This document shows, piece by piece, positions 12,036-22,005 of a DNA stretch of 64,000 nucleotides (within the stretch, counting starts at the first letter, position 1; every line of letters starts with the position of its first letter). The stretch lies in assembly GCF_037975245.1 (NCBI RefSeq), contig NC_092581.1, positions 20,110,303 through 20,174,302 on the forward strand. Reading direction: 5' to 3'. The notes beneath the pieces are model-generated. The model was given only the letters and a program-made list of their open reading frames with translations. It made no database searches and was not told the origin of the DNA. The translations under genes were made by a program, and so were the position numbers. This stretch comes from Apostichopus japonicus (Eukaryota > Echinodermata > Holothuroidea > Aspidochirotida > Stichopodidae).

Positions 12036-12600
12036 ACTCCTTATCTTTTATTTATCTCCCATACCAAGCACTTTTTGTTCAGAAATCTATTTCATTTCTT
12101 CTCATTTTTATTACTTCCCAAGTGCAACCTTTACTGTGAACTCAATACAGAATAGAGTATTGTCTTCAACACATCACATACAAGAAAAAATGTTCCTTTG
12201 ATTCTTTCTTAGATAAATGCTAGATCTTTTGTAAATGTGTGTCACTGAAGCTGTGAAGGAAAAACTTAGAATAATGATTATTAGGCCTAACCTTGCAGCT
12301 TTTAATTATACAATTTGTAGGTCTGTTCTTATTATTTCAAGGACTGTCTAATTAATAATACTTTGTGTCAACTGCAAATTTCGCAAAACTACTCCCTGAT
12401 TCCCTGAACAATTCATATGCACAAAGATTCGTTAAGAAGATCACTAAGATTGGAAATTTGTGGCAAAGAATTCTTACCAGGTTTCCAAAATTTTGGAAGG
12501 AACACAGATTTCATATAAGAACTAAAAATTTAGGTGTATGGCTAAAGCTAAAGGAATAGCTTCGATAGACTACACTGCAGCATTGTTCCTTTCGCGAGTT
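12036..12600. other. Intergenic, nothing recognised
   Basis: AT-rich sequence with no supported gene. The 64-residue plus frame at 12365 has no recognisable domain. Confidence 0.4.
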
Positions 12601-14944
12601 CCTGCTTGCGGGAAGATCACATATACATACATACATACACGTATACATACAACGAGGTAAATGAATCTGGAGAAACTATCACACAGTAAATACGCGTGTA
12701 CGCGCGTACCATGTATGGAGGGTCATGTGATGTGTTTCAGGGTGGTACTAATATACTACTCTCCCTATAACGCATGATGATTTCACCCAACTAGTACGTA
12801 AATGTGTTTGCGTGCTTAGAGCAGCAGACGACACCCGTTACCTAGCAATAACCGTGCCTGTAGCCTAACGTGATAGCTATATTCCCGTCGGCGAGATTTT
12901 TTTTCCCAGCGCGGTAAAGGCCATCATTTGCATACCTCGCTTCTCATTGGCTGGGGTCCGTATACATAAGATTCATTGCAATATCAACTAGCAGCTGATG
13001 CATTGAATCGTTCATCACATACCACATTTCACAAGGCCACTTTGCTACACTCAAAAAAGAAAACAGTCTAGCAGCAGAATGTACAATGGTACGCGTTTGA
13101 GTATATAGTTAATTTATTTGTCGGTGTCTTATGCCACGGGTGTAGAGGGTCTGTGGTTATGTATCGCACAACTCTGTTGCTGTAAATTGAAAGAAGTTAA
13201 ATCAAACCGGAACAGTTTGAAGATGATACAAAAAAAAGCACCATATGATATAAACGTAAGACAATTTCTGTGTTCAATAACTATAATCCACAGTGGCAGT
13301 GGTACTACTAACATGCATGAATAAATACTAGGCCTAGATTTCGTAGTATATTATCTGAAAACCGTGCCAAAGGGTCATAATAAACCGTTTCAAAGGGTCA
13401 TGAATTTGAAATTCAAATCAATGTCTATGCTCAGAATTAAGAGTCTATCAGTTTAAAGATTAAAAGCATCCCAAGTTAATAGTCAACCAGAAACGGTCAA
13501 GCTGTCCAATGTTTTTAAACAGTTTTGAAGCAATCAAACGCCTGGTACTTATCTGCGTACATTGCCATCGCAGTACTCTGTACAGCAAGTTCCACCATCA
13601 CTTCGAAGCTTCACCCTCGTCAATACTAACTAATTCGATATATTGGCTTTTCAGTTTTGGATCATCAACCTAAGTAATCATTACCTTCAAAGAAGGACAG
13701 TCATCTACAATGAGACGTGTACACTCACAGTCCATGGTCGCAGTATTGTTTTACGAACTTATGGATGTGAATGTACACAAACAAGTCCGCGCAAAAGCAA
13801 AGAAAAAACATTTTAACAAATTTTTTAACAACGTTGTCTCAACACAGTGGCCAGTTCATACAGTACGTGTATGCGAATCACGATCCACTGCTTGCACGTG
13901 TATGTTCATGTACATACACACACGCATAGCGTAAGCAAGAACTTCCCAGCATCAACAGTGCAAGACTGCAGCCAATGAGAAGCGAGGTATGCAAATGATG
14001 GCCTTTACCGCGCTGGGAAAAAAAATCTCGCTTCCCGTCGAGCAGCATTAGGCTCTGTTCCATGGAGAATTCCGTGGTTGCACTGAACTAAACATTTCCC
14101 CACATTTCCCATTTCTACATTCACTTATAGCATGTAGTAATAACGTTAGGCCATATGAGACAAAGCTTCCCCTAGAGCTGTATTAATAAGTAAGATTATG
14201 TAGGAAGCCTGCCTTCATTCAAGAGAATAAGGTTGAACGTTAGCATATTAGCAGTATTTCGTAGGCCTGAAGTACCAGTACCTTCTTATGCCGTTAGTTC
14301 CCATCAGTGGCGTAGCTAGGATTTTTTGAGTGGGGGGGGGGCCATGGGGGGCTGTTCTTTCTTGTGGGGGGGGGGGCGGAGGTTACTATCTAAGCGGAGC
14401 GCCACCTTGGTTGGCGCGGAGCGTACAGAGAAAATTTGAGATTTCAGCACCCCCCAGATCGCAGGAGATGGCACCTGTGAGGCAAAATAGCAACCAAAAA
14501 GATGTGCAACTTTGGTGACAGAAATGCAAAAAAAGTTTTTTCTCTTTCATGCTGACTGGCCTTGCCAACTCAGCCAGACTTTTAACTTGAGGGAAGTTGG
14601 CATCATTTGTCGTTTCAAGGTGTCAAGGCCTTTCTCCCAACTCAAACCCCTGTGGGCTACCGGTAGTAGGTTTGCAGGATATGCCCACATGTGGACTTAA
14701 ATAGCATTAGAGGAAGGGGATGGAAGTCTATCGATGTTTCGGTAATGGTCCACATTGGTGGCTCGGTGCTAATTAGGCCATTTATTGGGTTTCTTGAGGC
14801 AGCTGTCATCAGAATCTGGGTTTTTGTGCCAATCGATGAGCGATAACATGTATTGGTATGTAAATTTCTTCTTCACACATCTAGCAACACTCTTAAACAA
14901 ATGAGTGGATTTCATTCCATTGGAGTGATCGCTCGGCGCACTTC

Positions 14945-15110
14945 AAATTAAGAGTGAAATTTAACTCTATTGGAGTTAACCCTCACTCCTAATATGAGTG
15001 AATATAACTCTATTAGGAGTTAAGATTTACTCCAATGGAGTGGAAATTCACTCTTATACCGGAAGGTGCTCAGTGATCACTCCCATGGAGTGAAATTCAC
15101 CTATGTTTTT
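14945..15110. repeat. Array of short self-palindromes (ACTCC...GGAGT)
   Basis: Units such as AACTCTATTGGAGTT, AACTCTATTAGGAGTT, ACTCCAATGGAGT and CACTCCCATGGAGTG follow each other. Each unit is nearly its own reverse complement. The design resembles the CTTAAG array at 28185-28650 but uses another sequence. Confidence 0.6.
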
Positions 15111-15394
15111 ATCAGTGCAGTACAGTGCATATCATCATAGACGTACGTACGTACTACGTACGTTCGTATATCAGACGCACTCGATACCCACACGATACGA
15201 TACGGTCCTGGAGAAACAATTTCCACTCATCATTTTTTAAGGCGATACAGTAGTGAGTAGTGAACAGGCACAGCCGCATGTTTGCAGGAATTTCAGAATT
15301 CCCAATTTTTATATCTCTACCAGTAGTGGAAAATCATGTTTCGACAGTTTCGTGGGCATAAAAAGGTTGTTTTGTGGAATATTCAATGACATAT

Positions 15395-16073
15395 CAGGGG
15401 CGGATGCAGGATTTGTGACAGGGGGGTCTGACTGGTCCAGCCGCGCCTGAACGTAAGACTATCTAAGCGAAGCGCCATCATCGGTTGGCGCGGAGCGTAC
15501 AAGCAAATTTTTGGCTTTACAAACCCCCCAGATGGCCGGAAACGGCACTTCCCGAGTATTCTAAGCTGCATGTACCTAGCCTGAAAATATGGATCTCATG
15601 TCTGCAATTTCTCAATTGATGAGAAAAAAACAATCTATGAAATATGGTATTACATATCAGATGAGTTGAGATGATACAAAAATCATAATGCCTTTAGCCC
15701 CCAATCCCCTCCCGTTCCGTCACCACTGTTTGATGCAGGGCCGGATCCAGGATTTTGGAAGGGTGAGGGGTTTGCTCATGAAAAATTCGTTAGCGCATCC
15801 TAGCAGCCTACCGCTCTGTAACCTCACCGCCCAAAAAAATTCGAACACCACCGTCTGAAAATTGAGATTGTTAGGCATTTTTGGCACGTGTAGCACGCGT
15901 GCACACTATAGTTCATTCGACGGAAAAGACACACCTGGATAACTTGTGAGGATAACCGCTTTTCTGACGTCCTACATGGCGTTTAATTTAACTATTTTTT
16001 TCTCTCTCTTTTTTTTCTCTTTTTTTTTTTGGCCAAGAGCAGGGGGGGTCCGGACCCCCTGGATCCGCGCCTG
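15395..16073. mobile_element. Nested element with CAGGGGCGGATGCAGG end and 5-bp TSD
   Basis: The left end CAGGGGCGGATGCAGG (15395-15410) pairs with the right end CCTGGATCCGCGCCTG (16058-16073) with two mismatches. CATAT flanks both sides (15390-15394 and 16074-16078). A further CAGGGCCGGATCCAGG end lies inside at about 15737, so this may itself be a composite. The ends resemble those of 18210-20159, which also has a 5-bp duplication. Confidence 0.55.
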
Positions 16074-16745
16074 CATATATTCATTTGACTCGAGGCAATA
16101 TATGAATACCTGATACCTCGGCCCAGTACAAACGGAGCCAACCTTTTGATAGATTGTTGCGCTAGGTGGAAGCACTGAACATATTGTCAGCAGATATCGA
16201 TATCGCGCAGCACAACAAGGTTCGTGGTGTATGGTCGCAATCGTCGCATCGACCATTGCCATGTCATGCTGTGTGACCATTCTCATGATTACTACAGATA
16301 TTGTATTATTCTTCTTCTGCCAGATGCAGACGGGAAAATTGTGTAACTCTATTTCCCAAATTATTGAGAAAAAAAAAAATATTTTTTTATTTTTTTACAA
16401 CATTTTTTTTTACAACATTCCCAGTGGGGGGCCAGTAGGGGGGCCAGTGGGGGGCCAGTGGGGGGGGCCAGTGGGGGGGCAGCCGATTTCATGGGGGGCC
16501 TCGGCCCCCCCAGGCCCCCCCCCGTAGCTACGCCACTGGTTCCCATGTCCGAACCGACCAATCTTTCACGAAGTCACTAACACTGTTCTCGAACTGCTAC
16601 AGAGAAATATCAGTATAGTACCACCCTGGAACACATCACATGACCCTCCATACATGGTACGCGCGCACCCAATTGACATGAATCCTCCAGATTCATTTAC
16701 CTCGTTGCATACATACACACACACATACACGTATACATACATACA

Positions 16746-17724
16746 TACATTGTTGTTGCATCAGGCTAGCACGTCAGGATTGCACGTCAAAATGAACTTG
16801 GCTGTGATTGGCTATTTAATATACACACCTACCTGCATACAAAACTCGCATCCGATCGATATAATCGAGTCGTTCTTCCTGGCAAGTAACCCACCGAAGA
16901 CCAGATCGGGGAATAGGAAACCTCCAGTGAGACAAGTGACGATCCTTTGGAGGATCACACAGTTCCGATGCAAGGGGACTGGGGTTAGAAGCGGATCAGT
17001 CGTTCAGTAGTTTGGTTTTCGTGCCCAGGTTCTTTCCTGTGCGACTTTTTCTTAAAAAGTATCCTTATGAGGAAACGCGGCCGAGCACTAGTACAATAGT
17101 AGTATTAGTAATATTCAAAATCGTAGTCCTTAGACCCTTCGGGCTCTGTCATTGATTCCGCCATGTTTCACTTTTCGGTGTTCCAAATACTTTTCAATAC
17201 AGCTCTTCTTATCTTCAAAAATTTCTAACCATATGAGTGAAAATGAGTCGGGCGTCCGTCGCTGAGGGTGACGTAGATATACTTAAGGTTTAGGTAGTGG
17301 ACTTTGTAAGTTTGACCATTCCAAATCATGTGGATCAAGTCAAACTGAGCGTTACTTCTGAATATGTTACTCCTCGGAGTTCTTTGAGCACCTCTGCAGC
17401 CATTAATGACGTCATATAGGTTACTGACACGGATGAAGGTCTGTTTTGGTCGAAATTTTCCGTACTGCCTTCGCAGACGAACTCGTGCCAAATCTCGCCA
17501 AAATGTATTGTTGCGTTCGGTTTCTTGCGCAACATACACGTGCTTCCTTCGAAATTCATCCCATGAATGCATTTTTAGTCCATCGGGCAGGCTCGATATC
17601 GTTCACTGTCGTTGCACATATTAAATTCCAAGTTTTGAGCTAATTTTTTTTCCGGTGTACGGTTTTCATATGGTAAGTAGTATTCTAGATTGTGTAAAAG
17701 TAAGTTGGCCTAACGTTTCGATCC
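16746..17724. other. Intergenic, no supported gene
   Basis: Positions 16790-16830 are a reverse-complement match to about 7250-7290 (AACTTGGCTGTGATTGGCTA), so the region is repetitive. The minus-strand frame 17225-17572 (115 codons) has protein-like composition but no domain I recognise and no clear splice context. I leave it uncalled. Confidence 0.4.
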
Positions 17725-18209
17725 TCGCAGCATCTTCTTCAAAGGCTAAATTACAAGTATTCTAGATGAAAAATTTTCTATACAATTAAAAAATCATTTC
17801 TATATGTTTGTTGACATTGCAAACTCTGTAGGCTGTAGAATAGCTTATGAGTTAGCTAAAACCACTGAACCATTGAAAAACGACTACAAAAACCACACTG
17901 GAAAGATCATGGAAAATGGCGTAGGAATTCAGGTACCTTTCCATTCTAGCCGGATCTTCTCCAAAGGCTAAATAACAAGTATTCTACATGTATCATTTTC
18001 GTTAGGAATTAAAATGTCCTTGTGTCATATCGTTTGTTATATGCTTGTTGATATTGCAACTTCTATAGGCTCATTCAGTGGCGTATCCAGGATTTTCCAA
18101 TAGGGGGGGGGGCGCTGTCACGAACGACTTTATTCATTGTACGTGTATTCAGTATATGCTGGTCAGGGTGACATAAGAATTGTTAAAAGTAGAATAGCTT
18201 ATGAGTTAT
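17725..18209 (+). repeat. Two diverged tandem units; second one disrupted by insertions
   Basis: The unit starts near CTTCTTCAAAGGCTAAATTA (about 17731) and again near ATCTTCTCCAAAGGCTAAAT (about 17955). The first unit runs on intact through TAGAATAGCTTATGAGTTA to ACAAAAACCACACTGG. In the second, a ~115-bp insert (18071-18185) interrupts it after TAGGC, and the 1950-bp element 18210-20159 interrupts it after GAGTTAT, with the rest resuming at 20160-20215. A relative lies at about 28985-29150. Confidence 0.75.
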
Positions 18210-20159
18210 CAGGTGCGTATCCAGGGGGGGGGGGCGTTGGGGGCGCGCGCCCCCCGGGTAAGGAAAAGAGGAGAGAAAAAAGAGAAGAAAAAAGGGAAAA
18301 GGAGGGGAAAAAAGAAAAGGAGGAAAGGAAGGAAGGGAAAAGAAAAAGAAAAAAGAGAGAAAAAGGAGAAAAGGAGGGAGTAGAAAATAGCCAAGACCTC
18401 GGGAAGAGAAAGAGGAACAGTCATAGTTAAAGCGCTGATCCCTATTATATACACATGGTAGCCAGTGACAGATCGAGGATTACGGAGGGGGTTTGCGCCT
18501 CACCCTACCCCTTACACCGACAACTCCATTTTTGACGTTTCCATTTTTCCTCTCTCACTAATGTATCTATATAAATACTATATATGGTCTATCATAACGC
18601 GTGTGTGTGTATGGACCCCTTAAACAATTGTACAATTGTGCCCTATGGAACCAACTGTGGCTGGTCTTGAACTCGACCGAGTCGTCGGGGAACATGACGC
18701 ATTTCGGGAAGGGGGCGACCGCCCCCCCCGAGCAAATTTTCTTTATGACATCGCTAGTAATTTCAAAATATACAATCCTTAGATGCAACTTACAAGGCCT
18801 GGGAAGTGTCATTTCCAGCGATCTGGGAGGCATTTTCGGCCAAAATTTTTATTGAACGCTTCGCGCCAACACATGGTGGCGCTTCGCTTAGATAGTTTGC
18901 CTACAGGCTTCGCCCCTCTCTTGGCAATTACTCGCTACACGCCTGTTCGAATTTGTAAAGCAAAGAGCAGATATAACATCATATCAGTGAGCATTGAATG
19001 CATGTTCCACGATGAACAGCCTCAAAAACTGTCTTTGTGTGTAGTCAAAGGTGTAGGAGCCCAATTGGATTTGGGGACTGTAATGACTTGCCAGAAAAAA
19101 AGCCAAAATTTTTCGCGCGCTTTGCGCGCGTTCAACATATCGATGCCAATATCATATAAGCAAGCATGGGTCATTACATTGCATGGCATCGTTTACCATA
19201 CGGTCCCCAAAAGTTGCACAGTATACCGCCGGATGCTAATGTAAACAACCAAATGTCTTATGTAGATGGAGAAAAACCATACAGATCCATTTATGTCAAA
19301 ACTCTCTTTTACAGTAGTAATGTCGGCCAAGCTTACAACTTTATTTTAATTACCAAGGAGATCATTTTAAAGCTATTCATTGCTATTTATTTTTCTTTCA
19401 TATAGGTGCCCGAAAAAAAATGGTTGCGGGGGGGGGGGGGGTTGCAGCCCCCACCTCCTACGGGACCTACGCCTATGTGTGTAGTGTTCGGTTCGATATA
19501 CCTGATATCGGAAATATCTGCTATTTTTCATTTCCTTCAACCAAGTTTTATAATAGCCATTATAAGAGGTTTTAATATTTGTACATCAATAAATTAACTG
19601 TGTCGGAATTTTCGACAATTTCCTCACCAACATTCTTCATCATACTTTCCTCTACTCGTGCAATTTTGACCTGTCTGTTAGGGGTTCCAGGAGGTTTTTC
19701 TATATTGGTTGTCCATAGATTGAATTTTGTGCAACATTATGGGTATGTTTAAAAGTGATGTTATTCACGAGAAATGTGAATTTTCAAATTCTCAACAAAT
19801 AATGGGCTTAAAACCTTGAAAAGTGGGGCTTTCGGATATTGTGGCCCGTGACGTAGAATTACCTACAAAAGCAATGATCCATAGGACATGCGATGAGGTC
19901 GAACATGATGTGTGACTGGTGACAATCTTCAAAAAGGTTATGGATGGAAAAAAACTTTTGGGAAATACTTGATTCTCAGGCAAAAGTGCAAATCTGGTTG
20001 GTCAATTTCAAGCCCGAGAAGTGCCATTTCCGGTGATCTGGGGGGGGGGGGGTATCAAAACCAGAAATTTTCTTGTACGCTCCGCGCCAACCGATGGTGG
20101 CGCTCCGCTTAGATAGTAATTCGCGCCCCCCGGGTTAGAAAATCCTGGATACGCGCCTG
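18210..20159 (-). mobile_element. Full-length GC-ended TIR element with 5-bp TSD
   Basis: The ends are CAGGTGCGTATCCAGG (18210-18225) and CCTGGATACGCGCCTG (20144-20159), inverted with one mismatch. The flanks are GTTAT at 18205-18209 and 20160-20164. The intact unit at 17725-17940 shows the uninterrupted site, so limits and duplication are confirmed within the window. The 1950-bp body is inverted relative to 1-1550 and 9700-11328 and carries two GCGAAGCG modules (18785-18897 and 20012-20117). No transposase is seen. A 5-bp duplication is known for some hAT (hAT5) and Transib elements; these CAGG ends fit the former better. Confidence 0.8.
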
Positions 20160-20238
20160 GTTATATACAACAACTGAATCATAAAAGCATACAAAAACCA
20201 CACTGGAAATATGCGCTTTCGTACACGCTAAGAACGAT

Positions 20239-20573
20239 GTAGCAAAAATTGCCCAACATTGAAGAATATAATTACTAGAAATTGGGGAAACATAGCACGT
20301 GAAACTTTTTTAGCATTTTTTGCTTAACTGTGTTTAGCACAGGTTTTTCCTAAACTTTTGGGTAACATTTTTCTTAAAAATTGGGCAAAACTTGAGTTGC
20401 TAAACTATGGGCAATGTCACATTTACCCAATATTTATGAAAATTTTTACCAAAAAGTTTAGGAAAAACCTGTGCTAAACACAGTTCAGCAAAAAGTGCTA
20501 ATAATTCTTACGTGCTATGTTTCCCCAATTTCTAGCACTATTATATTCTCCAATGTTGGTCACTTTTTGCTAC
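20239..20573. repeat. ~335-bp near-continuous palindrome
   Basis: GTAGCAAAAATTGCCCAACA at 20239 mirrors the sequence ending at 20573, and the arms continue through AGAAATTGGGGAAACATAGC and TGTGTTTAGCACAGG to a centre near 20406. Mismatches are scattered. It is a classic foldback MITE shape. The flanking GTACACGCTAAGAAC recurs inverted at about 28062-28078, so a relative probably sits at 27920-28080. Confidence 0.8.
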
Positions 20574-22005
20574 AGTTGATTTTTAGATTATACAGCAATT
20601 ACAAACATGCAAATCAAATCACAGAATGGACCAAAGTAAGTTTCTGATTCGCAAACTGCTTTATTTTTCACTTTCTCTTAAGCAACATTTTGCAATTTAT
20701 ACAATTTCTCTTGCAGTTACTTATTCTTTTGTTTTTTTATCTTGTGATATAAGTTTTAAGTGTATCTGCACATATATAATACGAATACATAAACATTCCC
20801 CAAAAGAATTTATCACTTGGGTTTAAATTGAACAAGCAAAAATGTGATACCAAAAAATTAAAAATTGTTATCATTCACTGTAAAATGTAGCCTGTAAATT
20901 TTGTAGAGTTTGCAAGTAAACCAGGCCTGAAATCTTTGACTAACATGGCAAGAGTTTGATGATGTTAATGAAATTCCTTTTCATAGTGGGGTCATCCTTT
21001 TCACTACTCTATTTAATTGAAAAATGTAATATAAACCCTAATATCGTTGTTGTTGTTATTATTATAACTGTTTGTTTTTCAGGAGGTGGTAGATGTTAAG
21101 TGACAGTTTTAACAAACATATCTAACAATTAAGTTTTCATTGCAATGCTAGGTCAGGAAAATCTCAGGGCCTGGAACACAATACATGGAGGGCTTTTGAA
21201 ATTGAGCTATATATATCCAAATGCTTCTTGACTTTGCAATCCCTGCATGTGCAGGCAGAGTACCTAAGTTTTTATAGCCTCTGCTGATGTCAACTTATGA
21301 TATACTTCATACCTCATATTAAGTATCTATGCCTAAATAAAGAATTCATCAAAATAACAGGTTTATCAATACCACTCTATCTGAGGACTTCAAAAAACCC
21401 AACAACAATATGATTTCACACGATACTAATTAAGAAACCAATCAATTAAACAACAATGTTGACCAACAAAACCCACCATATTCCTGATGGTCAGAGACTT
21501 GAATCATTCATGTAGTTGGACTAATAAATCATTATATGGTAATTACATGTTATGTTGATCAAACTTACAATGTATAACCCATGAAATATCTTTATGCTGA
21601 CTGTCGATCAAGCTAATTAATTGTAATTAACTATCATACTATTTGTGATGTCAAACTAGTCAGTCATGTAGCTTACATAATAAATCAGTACCAACATGGC
21701 AATGGTAACCAAACCAATCAGTCATAAACAATGATACATAATATCACAATCAAGCTATTCAATCATAATCAACTGCTATATTAATAATACTATTCAGGTA
21801 AACAATTCAATCTTAACCATCAAACTAGTCAAGTCATGTTGAATGAAAGTGATAAACTAACATAATACTCATGAAAAGCGAACTTAATCATTCCAGCAAA
21901 CAAAGTCCATTATAGAACTTACAACAGAAAAGTTACAAACCAACACAGTAGAACAGGGTTATCAATGCAGGCAGTTACACGTATAGCAGCTGGTGGTATA
22001 ATACT
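20574..22005. other. AT-rich intergenic DNA with CAATCA-type repetition
   Basis: No gene is seen. From about 21400 to 21870 short words such as AACCAATCA, AATCAAGCTA and CAAACTAGTCA recur in a degenerate way. The 3' untranslated region and poly(A) site of the minus-strand SAM gene should lie in the right part of this stretch, but I could not fix the site. Confidence 0.5.

Larger units (their letters stand above)
14305..16538. mobile_element. hAT-like non-autonomous element with 8-bp TSD
   Basis: The ends are CAGTGGCGTAGCTA (14305-14318) and its inverse, ending at 16538. They are flanked by perfect 8-bp direct repeats GTTCCCAT at 14297-14304 and 16539-16546. An 8-bp duplication with CAGTG-type ends fits the hAT superfamily; P elements also make 8-bp duplications. 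Inside are G-runs at both ends, a GCGAAGCG module (14385-14482), an array of short ACTCC/GGAGT palindromes, and a nested element (15395-16073). No transposase frame is present. Confidence 0.8.
12650..16714. repeat. Nested long inverted repeats (foldback-like region)
   Basis: The outer imperfect arms are about 12650-12750 and 16618-16714, sharing ACGTATACATAC, GGTAAATGAATCTGGAG and CCATGTATGGAGGGTCATGT. The inner arms, 12891-12953 and 13969-14031, are a perfect 63-bp inverted repeat, including an identical run of eight T/A. The hAT-like element 14305-16538 is inserted on the right side. Perfect inner arms suggest recent formation or gene conversion. Confidence 0.75.

Noticed and set aside
17225-17572. 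115-codon minus-strand frame with fairly normal composition
   Set aside because: I recognise no family, the neighbourhood is repetitive and no splice sites join it to other exons. It is left as an open question, not a gene.
18071-18189. Left end CAGTGGCGTATCCAGG at 18076 as the start of the 18-20 kb element
   Set aside because: Flanks do not form a duplication with 20160, and the empty-site unit shows two separate insertions. The element proper starts at 18210.
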